Translations under genes and position numbers: made by a program
Source: Temnothorax longispinosus
Lineage: Eukaryota; Arthropoda; Insecta; Hymenoptera; Formicidae
Assembly (NCBI RefSeq): GCF_030848805.1
Contig: NC_092358.1
Location: 14,052,433 to 14,116,432, forward strand
Length of the DNA: 64,000 bases
Reading direction: 5' to 3'
Notes under the pieces: model-generated
Database searches by the model: none
Seen by the model: only the letters and a program-made list of their open reading frames with translations
What the model was told of the DNA's origin: nothing
Part shown: piece by piece, positions 1 to 13,265 of the stretch
How positions within the stretch are numbered: the stretch's first letter is position 1
Layout of the letters: each line of letters starts with the position of its first letter

Positions 1-772
1 CATAAAAATGCAAATAATATACAAGGAAATAACAATAATAATGAGCAAGATGCACCAAGTGAAACAGCATCGCATAATTCAACGATAACTTTTAATGAAA
101 ATTTAGACAAGGAGTTATTTATGGATATGGAAAATCCATATCCAACCAATAGCAGAGCAGCAAACACACAGCGCTAGCAAGGAGAGGAAAAGCAGCGAGA
201 CGAAATCAAAATCGTCGACGGCGAAGAAAACAATTAAGCCCGTCATAAAATCTATCGAAAAAACCAAGATAGTTCCCAAACATAAAATTAGGAAAACAGC
301 GAAGCACACGAGGGAACCGGAGGACAACCAACTCTATCTGCCAACCAGAACCGACGAGATTAAAAATTCTATCTTGAGAAAGATCCTCAAGGTAGAATTA
401 CCGAGGAGGATGGAACCGGTGTCTAAAGCCCTGATTCCGTCGTCGGTTGCAGGACTGAGCGGCGGTGCATGCCATCCGGTGGACATGTCTCTGGCAGCAG
501 CCGGGGATTCAGGGATGGCAGAGCCGTCAACCAACACTGTCGCTTTGACCAATTGCTAAGGAGGAGAGATCGAGGTGTTCCAGCTGACCGACCTCACGGA
601 CCAGCAACTCTTTGAGGAGGTTCCGAAGGCCAAGGGCGAGGAGACAATCCTGACCAGCGAGGTACAGCCCGCTGGACTCAGCGAGCAATCGGCGAACAAA
701 TCCAGCCAACCAGAGCAAGTCGACGAGGAGATGGCCAGCCCTGGCCAATCAGACAAGGTGACGGCAGAATAA
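1..772 (+). pseudogene. Broken ORF fragment of unknown origin
   Basis: I do not recognise this sequence. Frame 1 is open from the window edge to a stop at 175-177 and is Asn-rich. Frame 2 is open from about 176 to a stop at 557-559 and then continues to a second stop at 770-772, with a Lys/Ser-rich start and a Glu/Gln/Ser-rich tail. The switch of frame near 175 and the internal stop suggest a decayed coding region, such as the C-terminus of a transposable-element protein. No conserved motif, zinc knuckle or catalytic residue is visible. The start lies outside the window. It could also be noncoding sequence with chance open frames. Confidence 0.3.
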
Positions 773-780
773 ACCCGTGC

Positions 781-1475
781 GCGATATTTAGATTAAGATT
801 TTATTACTTTTTTACATATTTTATTGGAATGCCAAAGAGCTATAGAGTCACGTTTGATACGGTAGAAATTTTATATTGACAAGAGTCACGTTTTATTTTG
901 ATATTTGACATATTAAGAGACTATATTAGAGTCAGAGATTATTTTATTTTATATCATACAGCAAATGTATTAGCATGTAAGTGATACGCACATAAAGAAA
1001 CGATACCAAACAAATACCTAAGACACACGTTTATCCTACCTATCCTAGTTAATAAAATAACACATCAATTCATTAATAAAGTAAAGTACCACCATAGAGC
1101 CAATCACAGGCTTTGTTTCCCAAAAGAATATCAATATTTAATAAACGTAATTAAAGATGGTCTCTGATAGATTTTCAATAATTATTCTAATAGCAATTCT
1201 CATTTTATTCTCCATTTACATAGTTTACATAATTTTCTTAATATATATAGCTAAAGTCATACGATGAAGTTCAAACAATACCTATTAATAACAATAATCA
1301 TATTTTTCCTATAATTACCACATTTCCTGACATACAGACAATCATGACACTTTTTACAATCTACACACTATACATTTTATTATTAAGCATCGAGGTCGAA
1401 CCACGATTGGTTCAAGATTAATTAAGTCATTTTATAAAAATTTGCATGTTTGTCAGTTATTCGTGCCCAAGGGCA
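781..1475. other. AT-rich stretch without recognisable gene
   Basis: This stretch is AT-rich with short homopolymers and no ORF, RNA gene or clear repeat. One CCAAT motif lies at 1100-1104. I see nothing else that can be supported. Confidence 0.5.
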
Positions 1476-1815
1476 GATTAGGCGGCCAATAGAGCCATTA
1501 TGAGTGATTTCCTATTCATTTATCATTTATGATTTTATAATTAATTTGACAGATTCTTTAGAATGTCGCATCACGACAGCCAATGGGAAGCGTCCCAGGC
1601 AATTTTACATCATTTAATCATGTTTTCAGCTAATTTACATATTTCTTATTGATTACCTCACGTCCACAGCCAATAAGATTGTTTCCTGGCTATTTTACAT
1701 TATATAACATTATTTTGATAGATTTCAGATTATTTTATGATATTACAAGGCCTTCAACCAATCAGAGCACTTTGTGCTATTTCTTTAAATACATGCGGCT
1801 AACCGACCAATGAGG
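1476..1815 (+). repeat. Degenerate ~90-bp tandem repeat carrying CCAAT boxes
   Basis: CCAAT occurs on the + strand at 1486, 1580, 1670, 1758 and 1807, spaced 94, 90, 88 and 49 bp apart. The surrounding sequence recurs in each unit: an acagCCAAT lead, then a TTTTACAT-like segment. The array lies directly upstream of the LINE-1 region, so it could be a monomeric 5' UTR promoter. That role is inference. Confidence 0.5.
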
Positions 1816-2492
1816 AGCGAGAATGACTCGAGATAGCGAAATTCGGGAAAAGCGCATTAATTGTCATTTATACTTACCTTTTGAGTTTATCCCTGTCGAA
1901 TTAATTATTATTAGCGTTAATTTGGCGCGTGCGATAGATGTAAGATACTTACCTTTTGTACTTACCTGTTATACTTACCAGTCCATTGATTGGGCGAGAC
2001 GATTCTACGAAGTCCGGGTACCTGAAAGAAAGAGGAGAATTAGTATAACTGATTCTGGACTTCCGTTTCCGGAACGACAGAGGCTGACAGGTGCGAAAGT
2101 GTGTGTGAGGAAAGTGACGAGAAAAGACAGTTAAAAGAGGCAGAGGAGAGGAAGAGAGACGGAGCGAGGAGGTGTGGAGGTGAGTGAGCAAGGAAGAGAA
2201 GGGGTGAGTGAGGGAGTGGCGGATAAAGGAGAACGAAGGGTAGAAAAATGGCAAGTCACAGGGACGGGTTTAGGCGCGAACGATAGCTAGTGTAGAGGGG
2301 CGACGCGGGCGGCGAGCCGAGCCAAGGCGGCAATTCGTGGTAGGGCGCGAACGCTAGGGTGAGTAAAAAGGCGACTCGACGGGTGAATAGGGAAGCGGCA
2401 GGCAGACCGAGGCAGGGCATAGAACATAGAATAGGTAGAGGGCGAAGCGAAACGCAGAGTAGAAGGAGATCAACGAAGAGAAGGAAAGCGAG

Positions 2493-5483
2493 ATGGAGAT
2501 AAAGAAGGTGATAGATAGAGTGAAGGAGAAGGATAGAGTTAGAAGGGGGAGCACGGGGAGCACGGTAACGTTAGAAGAGCTAAGGGAAAGGAAGAAAGAG
2601 GAGTTAGATAAGAGCGTGGAGGAGAAGGATATTTTCAAGAGAAGCAAGATAACGGCGAGATCTCCAAAAACAGAAGCAGAGATAGGTGTGAGAGAATTGA
2701 AAGAGATAATTGGTGAGATGTGTGACGTTGCACGATGTGCACGTCACAGTCTTCGCCACTCAAACCTTTATATTGCGCGCGTACCCGCTTATCGTCGAGT
2801 TATCATGTTTTTCGTTTAGCTATTAGTTACAGGAGGAAGCGGTCGGGCGGCCCGAGTAGGCCGGGTGGCGCCATCCGCCGGCGCGGGGAAGCGCCTCAAA
2901 ATTGTAAGAGGCCGAGAAGCGGGCCCGCCACGATCGTTACTGTTGGGCCGATCTCGAGCGTGCGTGGACGTCCGGCGAGGAGTCCTGAGGGTGTATTAAG
3001 CGAGGGCGGCGGCCCTACAAGCCCACTAAGAAGGAAGGATCGAGGACCACGAGAGTGTTGTAAACGACCTGCAATCCCGAAAGTAAGGTAACGGGGCCAG
3101 CGGGGCGGAACGTCGAGTACCGTTTCACGTATCGTATTTCGTATTTGGAGATGTGCGTAGGATCGCTTCCCGACCTACGCACTAATGTCGTGAATCCCTC
3201 GGGATTATTGCTTAGGTCATTTTTACGGGTCTGACAGATCCCACCCGCTGCTACCCCGTGAATAGAGTAAAAGGGGGGGTCCTTTTCCGCTCGACTCGAC
3301 AATCCGGTGTATGATTGCGTGTGATAGCGTGTCGGCGTACGACGTGGCGGCCTTGCCACGCGCCACGATTCTTGCGAGTGTTATGCGATTATGCGGATCG
3401 GCTCAACAGTCACCCTAGGATTAGTTTTCGCGTTTCCGTTAATCCGAGGGTTTATTTCGCGTTTCCGGTAGTCTTAGTGTTTCGTTAATCGTAAGTCTCG
3501 CGTCCACGGTAGCGTGAATCTCGTCCGTGCATTCATTCTGGGGCGTATCGGCACGTAGACCCGTTAATTACCGCGCCCGGTGCTTCGAGTGTGAGGCGAC
3601 GAAGTAACGAGTCGGGGGTGTGCATTTCAGATTATTCCATTTTTGGTTTCGCGTTTTCGTTAGTCTTAGAGTTGCGTTCCTCCGGGTGGAGATATCACGC
3701 GCCCCGGAGTGTATCGTGCGGAAGTATCACGCGCTCGCGGCGTGGACCGAGGGGCGAGGAGAATCGTGCCCAGTATACTGCGTGTACTCTTTCGTAAGTT
3801 ACGATTGCGTGTATCCTTTCGTTTGCGTGTATTATTTCGTTTGATGGCCTATGTTATCGCCATTCGGGTATGACTTATATTATTGCATTTCGTGTATGAT
3901 TTGATATTAGTTTTCGCATTCCCGTTAAGCTTTATTACTGCGTTCTGCGTAGTTCCTCGCGTGTATTATTTCGTCATCCCCTAGAGTGGATTATTGTGAT
4001 TGCGAGTATTATTTCGTCGGCGTATATTATTACGTTTCGCGTATTTCATAGCGTAGATTATTTCTTGCGTGTATTAGTTCGTCGGCGTATATGATTACGT
4101 TTCGCGCATTTCATCGCGTAGATTGTCCCTTATTGCGAGTACAAGTTACACGTACGTTTTTCCGGGAATATTATTTCTGCGTCCGAGTTTATTTACAACG
4201 CGCAGACCCTTCGAGAGACCTTACGTGGTCGATGGATTGATCGCGGCGAATACTTCGCTCGTGTCCTACAAGTTGTAACGCAATTATCAAGCTTATTCTT
4301 ATATTATATTCTGATTTACATGTTACTTGAGTACTTTCTTTTGTGTTTGTTTTCGCCTCACCACGGTCAAACCCCTCCGCATTCGGCCTATGTCAGAACC
4401 ACGACCCTCTACCGAAAATCCTGAGCAGTCGTTGCGATCGGCCAGAGCGGGTGTATCTTGACATATGAATTAAGAGTTATGTCGATAATTAGAGTTTATG
4501 TCGGATCTATGTAGAGTTCATGTAGAGTACTTTTCGCGGGTTAGAGTAAACGGTGGTGTGGCCGTATCCACACCTGGCGCCCAAAGTAGTTTCGTATCGC
4601 TTTCGAGATCCGCTCTGCCACCCGATCAGAGATTTGCTACGCGATTCAGTCCCGCCTCACGGCCCGGGGACAATAATATAGAGAAATAGCGTCGCAAATG
4701 ACAAGATGACAGAGGACTTCAGGTCCATGAGGGAAGAATTTAGGAAGGGCTTCAAGGAGCAGGGAAGTAAGTTGATAGAAGAAATAGAGGAACTGAGAAA
4801 AGAGTTCAGGGTGCAAGAGAAGAGATGGAGAGAGGAAAGGGAAGAAATGCAAAAACAGGAGAAAATAGAGGAAAGGTTAAAAAGATTGGAAAAGAAAATA
4901 GGAGAGAGAAAGGAGGAGAAAAAAGGGGAGGTAGGAAACGGAAACGAGAAGGTGAGGGAGAGAATGAGAGAGTTGGAAAGAAGGCTAAAAAGGAAGGAAA
5001 AAGAGGAGAGAAGAAGAAACATAGTGATAAGGGGTTTAGAAGTAAAGGAAGGAGGGAGGAGACAAGAAGCGGAAAAGTTATTGGAGGGAATAGGAGCCAA
5101 AGTGAAGGCAATAGAGGTGAAGAAAATAAGGGGGGATGTGGAAAAAGGAAAAGAAATGGTGTTGAAATTAGAAAACGAAAAACAAAAATGGGAGGTGATG
5201 GAAAAAAAGTGGAGCCTGGTGGGTAGAAAGAAGAGAATCATGGAGGGTTTGACGTGGGATGAACTGGAAACTGAGAGAGATAGCGAGAAGAGAAGAGAGA
5301 GAGGGAAGGAGGGCGTGGATTAAAGCAGGCAGAATAAAGTTGGAAAATGTATGGTGGAGTTGGGATATGGAAGAAGAGGTGCTAAAGGATGAAAGGGGAA
5401 GGATAAGAAAAGAGAGTAGAGGAGAGAAGGAGGAGGAAGGCAAGGTAGGAGGGGAAGGACTAAGAATGGAGACGGGGGAGTAA
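2493..5483 (+). pseudogene. LINE-1 ORF1, coiled-coil RNA-binding-type protein, interrupted
   Basis: ORF1 proteins of LINEs bind the element RNA. The first 76 codons (2493-2720) end at GAG-ATG, where the solo LTR is inserted. The frame resumes at 4709 after one TSD copy and runs on without a break. The protein is dominated by Glu/Lys/Arg heptad-like coiled coil, followed by a more globular part near 5120-5260. Near 5260 the reading frame shifts: the original frame stops at 5323, while the neighbouring frame continues with a Trp-rich end (KLENVWWSWD) to a stop at 5483. One frameshift therefore joins the real C-terminus. Full length would be roughly 330 residues. The ATG at 2493 is chosen as the first in the open frame; an upstream start is possible. 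Confidence 0.7.
2721..4703. mobile_element. Solo LTR, 1983 bp, TSD AGATG
   Basis: The segment begins TGTGACGTTGC and ends AAATGACA (TG...CA). It is flanked by the 5-bp duplication AGATG at 2716-2720 and 4704-4708. Deleting it with one duplication fuses LINE-1 ORF1 in frame. It holds no long credible ORF. It is GC-rich at the left and AT/TCG-rich at the right, with local repeats such as GCGTATTATTTCG around 3940-4130. These features fit a long solo LTR of a Ty3/gypsy-type element. No second copy is present in the window, so the internal region is unknown and the orientation is not established. Confidence 0.75.
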
Positions 5484-6624
5484 AAGGAGAGAGGGAAGGA
5501 ATTAAAGAGTGGCAATATGGAAGGCAGAGGAGAAGAGGAGGGAAGGTAAGTTTTGGAGGGTGGTATTCTGGAATGTAGCTGGTTTGAAAAATAAAGATAA
5601 GGACTTTTGGGAAGGGTTGAAGAAAGAGGATGTATTAGTCATGTTAGAGACCTGGATAGAAGAAAAGGGCTGGGAGAGAATAAGGAAAAGGTTGCCAAGG
5701 GGGTACGAGTAGGGAGTGCAAACGGCGAAGAGGAAGAATAAAAAAAGGAGAGCAATAGGAGGGATGATAATGGGAATAAGAAAAGGGTTAAAAGAGAAGG
5801 GGACGAAGATTGAAATTAATAGGGAGAGCTGGGTAGAGGGAAAGGTTAGGATAAGTGACGAGAGATGGAGTATTGTAGGGGTATATGCAAAGAAAGAGGA
5901 GATGGAGGAGAGCTTACAGGAAATGAGACACAGAATGGAAATAAAAGAAAAAGGAAGATTTACGATAATAGGGGGAGATTTTAATGCAAGGACTGGGCGA
6001 GAAGGTGGGAGTATAGAGGAAGAGGGAGGAGGACGGTCGGGAGGGGGAAGATCGAAAAATAAGAAGATGAACAAAGAGGGGAGGTTGCTGGTAAATTGCT
6101 TAGAGGAGAGAGGATGGGAGATATTCAATGAAAATGTAAGAGGAGACGAGGAGGGGAATTTACCTTCACGGGAGGAAGAGGAGATACGGTGATTGACTAT
6201 GTAATAAGAAAGGAGAAGTAAGAGAGAAGATAGAGAGCTTGATAGTGGGGGATAAAGTGGACTCGGACCATCACCCTGTGGAAATTGTTCTAAGAAGGGG
6301 GAACGAGGAGGATGGCAGAAGAAGAGGGCGAAAGAAAAGAGGCAGGGGGGTATGGAACGAGGAAGGAGTAAAAAGGTTTATAGAAAAAATAGGAGAGGTG
6401 GAAGTAAAGGGGGAAGAGTTAAATAAGGAATGGGAAAAAATGGAAACAAGAATAACAGAGGCAATAAAAGGGGTAGAGGAGGAGATGGAGGGAACCAAGA
6501 AGGAGAAGGTGGGATGGTGGGATAAGGAGTGTAGAGAAGCGAAGAAAGAGGCAAGGAGAAAATTAAGTGAATGGAGGAAGAAAAGAGGTGAAGGCAGCAC
6601 ATACAAGGAAAAGGGGAAGGAGTT

Positions 6625-6861
6625 TGTTGAGGTCCGGCTAATTGTATTTCGCTACTGAGATAAGGAGTCAAGGGAGAAGTCAGTATATAGGCATTTACTG
6701 GTTAACACACAGAGAAGTTTTATTTGAACATCCAACTCGTGGCTTGGTATGTGAGCGACTAACTCACGCACGGCACGCAGGCCGGTAAACGGAAGCTTCG
6801 CAGAAGGCGCGCATGCGCATAGGGAACGTGAACATAAAAATATGTCTGACTTACTTTAACA
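6625..6861 (-). repeat. copia 3' LTR (left copy)
   Basis: This 237-bp terminal repeat is nearly identical to 14582-14818. It is the 3' LTR because the element reads on the minus strand. A purine-rich GACGGCGGAAG tract next to it (6862-6872, minus strand) may be the polypurine tract. Confidence 0.9.
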
Positions 6862-9800
6862 CTTCCGCCGTCTAAATATTTTTCTTATTCTTACATTCAC
6901 GCAGTCCAATGCTCTCGCTATGACATAAGAAACGGTTTCGCGGCAACGCTTTTGTAAAAATATCCGCGTCTGAGTACCCGATCAGCTGTGGCTCGCTTCC
7001 GCCACTTCGATACATTATACCTACGTCTTTGGTTCCGACTAGAAACGCGAAAATACGTTTAACCGCACGCCAGTGATTCTCGCTCGGTTTATTCAAGAAT
7101 TTGCTCGCGGTATTTACAGCAAATGCTATGTTTGGTCTCGATACAGTCGCAAGAAACATAAGCGATCCCACTGCTTCGCGATATGGCGCATTGCACAATT
7201 TTTCCTCGTCTGACTCTACTGGGTGCAGTGCGACGTTTGGATCTGCAGGAACTGACAACGCTTTAGCCTGACTCATTTGAAAACGCTCAAGAATTTTTCG
7301 CGTATACACGCCCTGGTGTACAAACATCGTTTTCTCGACGCGATCGCGAATCATTTGCAGCCCGGCAAAATTACTACAATTACTAATTGTAATTTCAAAC
7401 TCGTTTCTTAACTTATCAATCACTCCTTTTAACGCGGCTCGTGACTTGCTCGCTACAAGTTCATCGTCCACGAACATCGCAAGGATTATTACACACCCGT
7501 TAAAGTCACTGTAAAAGATGCACTCGTCTGCATCAATTTGCACAAACTTATATCTTTTCAGAAAATCACAGAATTTGCGATTCCAGCATCGCGGCGCCTG
7601 CTTCAAACCATACAGCGACTTTCTCAGTCGGCACACAACCTCACTTATGCTTTGTCCGACTTTCAAGCCCACTGGTATCTTCATATGAATATCTTCCTTG
7701 AGGTCGCCGTATAGAAATGCGCACATCAAATTGCACCATCTCGAGATCTTCTTGAGTGACTGTTGCCAACAGCACTCGCAGCGAATCGTAACGAACGACG
7801 GGGGAAAAGGTCTCCGTGTAATCCACGCCCTCTTCCTGGAGGAACCCTCTAGCACACAGCCTTGCCTTGTATCGACGCACGCTTCCATCCGGGTCTTGAC
7901 TGATTTTAAACACCCACTTGGAGTCAATTGTCTTTTTCGATTGATCTCTCGGTACAATTTCCCAAGTACGATTCACCTCGTGTGCCTTAAGCTCTTCTTT
8001 AATGGCTCCGAGCCACTGATTAGCGTCAGGTCCACTTACCGCCTCCTCGTAATTTTACGGCACGTTGTACTCAGCGAAATCGATGTAATTGATCAACCAA
8101 TTCGGTCTCTGGAGCTGCGCTCGATCTCTTAACTCACGATCTTGGTTAGCAGGTGCTGCAGGTGGATCTTCTATGCGGTGAACGGCCTCTGCATTCTCGA
8201 CCGGCGGTTCAGCCTCGGCATTCCTGTTATCAGCTTCCTGCTCTGCGCCGTCTCGTGGTTCTTCTTCTTCTTCCCTCGGCTCGGCCAGCTGCTCTTCTTC
8301 TCTTCTCTCCATCCACTCTTCTTCGTCACTTGAGTCGCTCGAGCACGCATCTCTGCTGGTACTCTCGTGAAAGACCACATTTCTGGATACTGTTATTTTC
8401 TTTGTATCTGGATGATACAGCCGGTAGTTTGACGAGTCCCCGTCATATCCCACGAGGATTACTTTCTTCGCTCTGGCATCGAATTTTCGGGTAAACTGCT
8501 TCGGCACGTGTTCGTAGCCTTCCTCGCCGAACGCTCGCACGTGTCCAAGATCTGGTTTTCTACCTGTCCAAATCTCATACGGCGTTTTACTGTCGTCCTC
8601 CCCAGTTGCCGAAATTCGATTAAGCAGGTACACCGCAGTGTTGACTGCTTCCGCCCAAAACGAAGTCCCAAGTTGTTTTGCGTGTAACATAGTACGCGCG
8701 CACTCCACTACCGTCCTATTGTCCCGCTCGGCTCTCCCATTCTGCTCGGGAGTATACGGAGCCGTCGTCTCGTGCTTTATCCCGCGCGACTGCATGTAGT
8801 TACGCATTGTCTCGTTGCAGTATTCGAGTCCATTGTCGGTTTTCAGGATTTTTATCGCGCGATCGAATTTATTTGCCAACGCGCGCTCGACGATCCTGAA
8901 GCTCTCAAACACATCAGACTTGTGTTTTACAAAGAACACCTGTCTAAAACCCGAGGCATCGTCCTTATATAGCACGAAGAATCTCGCGCCGCCGATTGAT
9001 TCCTCCGACATAGGCCCGCACACGTCGCTATGAATAAACTCGCCCGGTTCCCGACTCACTCGATTGACAATTTGTTTAAACGGTAGTCTGTGCGTTTTCC
9101 CAAATCTGCACGCGTCACAGAAGAAGTCTCGTTTGTCTCTCACCTTTACTCCGTTTACCACGCCGCTCGACACTAACACGGACAACGCACGTTTGTTTAA
9201 ATGCCCGAGGCGCTCGTGCCATCCCTTCAGACTTGTTAGACTCGTTGTTGACACGTTAACCTCGTCCGCACTTTGTTGAACTCTGACTCGAAATAGCAAC
9301 CTGCAAAATCCGTTTGACTGTTTAACTCCAGTCGCGAGAATCTCGTTGCCGCGTATTATCAGCGCATCATCCTCTCGAAATACGACTGAGTACCCGCGCA
9401 CTGTGCACATTCCAACAGAAAACAAATTTTTCCTGACACTCGGAACATACAACACGTGTTCAATTCGAGCCTCGCTCCACACGCCGTCTACCAGTCTATC
9501 CACTATCACCGTTCCTTCGCCGGTCACAGCACACTCTCCGTTATTGCCGAGCAATATCGTGTCGCCATCCCTCTTCGGACGGAATTCCGCGAACCAGTCT
9601 CTCCGGAACGTGACGTGTTTCAAACACCCGCTGTCGATATACCAGATGTCGCCTTGCTCGACTGCGAGTACAGCGCGCCGCTGCGCGTCGTCTGGCCTCC
9701 TGTACCGACCGTGTTCAACTTGTCCGCTTTTATCACTCGCACTTGAGCTCACCGCAACGAACGCAACTTTTTGAGACTCGTTACCGTCACCTTTCTTCTG

Positions 9801-12433
9801 TTTACGTTCGGGGCACTCACGCGCGAAATGTCCTTTTGTCTGGCAAATGAAGCACTCGATGTCTTTCTTTTCTTTCTTCTTCTTTTTCTTCTTTGTTTTC
9901 GAGTCCTCAGAGGTAGATGTTTTCGTGACCTTCACCGCAGCAAAAGCTGTTACCTCTCCCGCATCGGCGCTTAACCGGCTTTCCTCTCGAAGCAAACGTA
10001 CCTGGAGATTCTCGATTGTTTGCCTCGCTGGCTCAACACTGTCCCATGCAGTATGAAAAGCTAAGAACTTAGCTGTTAAGCTCGCCAACACCTTTGCCAT
10101 GATGGTCACGTCCGACAAATTCTCTCCTAGATCCATGAGCTGCGTCGCCATGTTCTGCACCCTCGCCACGTGCTGTACGACCGTGTCCGTCGCACAGTGG
10201 GAGGAAACGCCGTTTGACTTGGACAAAGCTCCTAATAGACATATTTATTCTGTAATCTTTATAGAAATGTGATTTTAATAACATATAAAGATACTAACTT
10301 ATATAATAAATATATAAAAATCTTTCAAAAGCATTGCAGTCGCTTTTATTAGAAGAAATATAGAAGTACAATGTTCAAAATTCTTGAGTATTGTTTATAA
10401 TCTATTTCTATATTTCCCATGAGTAAAATGGCAAAAATTGTATTCACTTCTAAATGAATAACAAAAAAATAATGCGTAGTCATCACTACGTGTAAGATTA
10501 TGTTAACACAAATAAATAAACGTATTTGTAATTTGAAATTATAAATAACTAAGAAGTTAATGATTTCGAGAGAACAAACAATCCAGAAATATACAACATA
10601 TTTAATTATACATTATATCTATTTATATTAAAAAAAATTCTATGTCCATTTTCCTTCATATATATTATATACTCATTTCATTTAATCATTACTCCGTCGC
10701 TTTGGGAATTTCCAAGAGTTGAAGTACTTCTGTATTTAGGCTGCTATCTTTCTTTGGTAATACGGATCTGATGGAAGAAATAATGGGATCTGATGATGTT
10801 AAAAATATGTTTAATAAATCTTGACAGTTATCTTGTCTCGATGTTTTGCGACATCTTTTTTCACGATATCTGCGAAAATCTTTGTTTCGGGCTTCCTGAG
10901 CTTCTTCGCTTAACATGCCAATAGGGAGTAGAGCAACAGAAATTACATCGGATCCATGGATGAGCACCTTATGGACACTTGTTGGCATTGGATACCAATT
11001 GTATTCACTGACATACAAACGAGCAGTGTCTATGGCATATGTTTTAAATGCATCTGCATTAACAGCAAAACCACATGATAATACTTTTAGGATCGTTGCG
11101 CATCTGGATATAAGAACTTCATTGATTCCTGTAATTTCTGCTGAAAGAGCTGTATTTTCGAAAAATCTTCGGGCTGTATTACCATCATGAGTTGTACCCT
11201 TTCCCTGAAGAACAACTCCTATCAACAAACCCATTTTTGATCGAAAATTTGCCTGTAAAATTGATTTTCTTGTTTCAATTTGGGTTTTTAAATCTTTTGT
11301 TGTGTACCACACTTTTACGTCCAATTTAATTGCAACGTGAAGGAACCACTCGAAAAATCTTATGTACGCATGCAGAGTAGATAACCCATAATCAGTAACA
11401 ATCATGTCAATATTTCTTTGTAATACTTTGTCAATATTATTGACATCTTTCGTAGTAACACCACACATATTACAAGCTTGAGATGAAGCAGTGTGTGTGA
11501 TTGCATGACAAGTTTTTCCATCCAACATCGTCATACACAGTTTATGCTGAATTTTAACAATTTCTGTAAAACCAGTCATCACAGTTGGTTAAAGGGCTTC
11601 GATTTGCTCATCTATACATTTTTTTTCTTGAAGTATTACTTCAGTCGTTTCCTTTATAAATTGTACAGGTCTACAAAATCTAGTTGACGAAGGACGAGAA
11701 TTTTGCCACACAATTATTTTATCATTATCGGAATGGACAAAAAGCTGCAGAGGCACTAAGCAAGTCATAAACAAATTTCGATCGATCAGAAGTTGTTCAT
11801 TATTAGCAGATTTTTGTTTATAAATAGAATGACCGCTGCTACCATCACATCCCCATTTACTTACAAGAATTAGTTTACTCCAAAGATTTGCCGGGAGACT
11901 TAATAATACCTCTTTTTGCATTTCGATAATTCGATTAATCGTATGGTCTAACAGTGCTTGCAATCTAATCTCACATTTCGTATCAGTAATAATTATAGAA
12001 TCGGTAGATGGATAACACTCTCGTTTAGCCTCTCTTACTTTATCATATGGTGGATACAAATCTGCTCCTATTGATTTAGCTTGCATTCTTGTCAAGTGGT
12101 AAGATGCTTTGGACATGTCAGTATCTAACATGTAAGCAAGTGCTTCCCGAGGAGTATATGGAGTGATAATATTATTATTTATTTTTTTGCTGCATGTAGG
12201 TGTAATGCCGTTTGTCATGAAGATGGCTTTCTTCACGAGACTTGCTTCTACAGTTTTACCTTCCGAACGAAGCTGCATTTGTGCTGCGTATGCTAATTCA
12301 TCTGCTGAATGTTCATTTTTGAGATTTTGAACTCTTCTTCGTTTACTACGATCGGACAAGGTCGAAAAATGTTTTTGAAACTTTTTTCCTGTGAGAGAAT
12401 TAAAATGTTTAAGATCGATATAACAATATACTA

Positions 12434-12823
12434 CACCCAAAAAAAGAGTATTTTACGTTCAAAGTAATTTTTCCTCTAATCTCCCAGATAGGAAACTTTT
12501 GCAATAAATGCACAATTATTACATCTTTCCATTTACCGCATTTCGCAATAATTGTCTCAAGATGATTCTGCAAAACGCATATCTTTTGCTGAAATAGAAT
12601 TTTACAATTATAAGTTCTAAATATTGACAAAATAATGATGCAAAGTTATGTAAAAATAAAAACTAAAAAGAATTTTTTACTATTACTTGAATAATAATTG
12701 TACAATTTTATGCTGCAACGATTTTTACAATAATTACAAAATTAATTTCTGAAATGTATTCAGTAATAATTGTGCTAAGATGATTCTCACTAATGTTACA
12801 ATGTTATTATTTTTTTTGGGGTG
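12434..12823. mobile_element. MITE in the Transib intron, TA duplication
   Basis: The 390-bp segment starts CACCCAAAAAAA and ends TTTTTTTGGGGTG, with TA on both sides (12432-12433 and 12824-12825). This fits a Tc1/mariner-type MITE. The inverted match is short and A-rich, so the boundaries are less certain than for the other MITEs. Confidence 0.5.
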
Positions 12824-12830
12824 TATATTA

Positions 12831-12934
12831 TACGCTAGATGCGTTCGGGGGGCGACGAAAAGACCCAAAAGTTGTAGAATTGTGCCGCCCAGATAGCGCT
12901 TTCGTCGCCCCCCCTGCGGTACGCAGCTAGCGTA
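12831..12934. mobile_element. 104-bp MITE in the Transib intron
   Basis: Inverted ends TACGCTAG...CTAGCGTA extend inward through GGGGGGCGACGAAA and its complement. TA flanks both sides (12829-12830, 12935-12936). The ends and G-run arms could form a hairpin. The family is not identified. Confidence 0.6.
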
Positions 12935-13265
12935 TAAAAAATGAATTATAAGGTTTGAAACCTGAAGAAATAGATGGAACTATCAATGAAATATTTTGCA
13001 TTAGCCAACTCTCATATTTCTTTAAAAACCTTTCTCTTTTTCTGTTACATTCTTCCCATCTCTTTTTCACAGTTTCACAATGATTGTGAATTTTCTCTCT
13101 TACTAATTTCCACACTTCATCAGATGTATTCTCGCCTAAAGCAGTCCTAACATGGCAATCAACGTGCTCGTATCGTATAGGCCACGCTTCCAAAGATTTT
13201 TCCATTAATAACTCAAACAGATCACGCCTGGATATTTTAAACGACATGTTAATAAAGCTGATATA

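Larger units (their letters stand above)
10689..13247 (-). pseudogene. Transib transposase, RAG1-core-related, two exons, one nonsense codon
   Basis: DDE transposase of the Transib family, the relatives of the RAG1 recombinase core. Exon 1 is 13247-12962. The intron is 12961-12389 (GTTTCA...CTCTCACAG). Exon 2 is 12388-10689. The spliced length is 1986 nt, an exact multiple of three, giving 661 codons before the stop. A basic patch (DRSKRRRVQN) follows the splice. Putative catalytic positions are D in KWGCDGSSGHS (about residue 277), D in MLDGKTC (about 382, near a CNMC zinc-type pair), and E in LSEEAQEARNKDFRRYR (about 590). The last resembles the end of the RAG1 core. The only defect I see is an in-frame TAA at 11589-11591, between EQIEAL and PTVMTGF. 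Confidence 0.88.

Noticed and set aside
4657..5241. Minus-strand Phe/Leu/Ser-rich ORFs across LINE-1
   Set aside because: They are antisense shadows of purine-rich coding sequence; similar shadows occur at 15462-16037 and 16041-16595.
11493..11687. Plus-strand ORFs over Transib and copia
   Set aside because: They overlap the minus-strand transposase and polyprotein genes, which have clear motifs.
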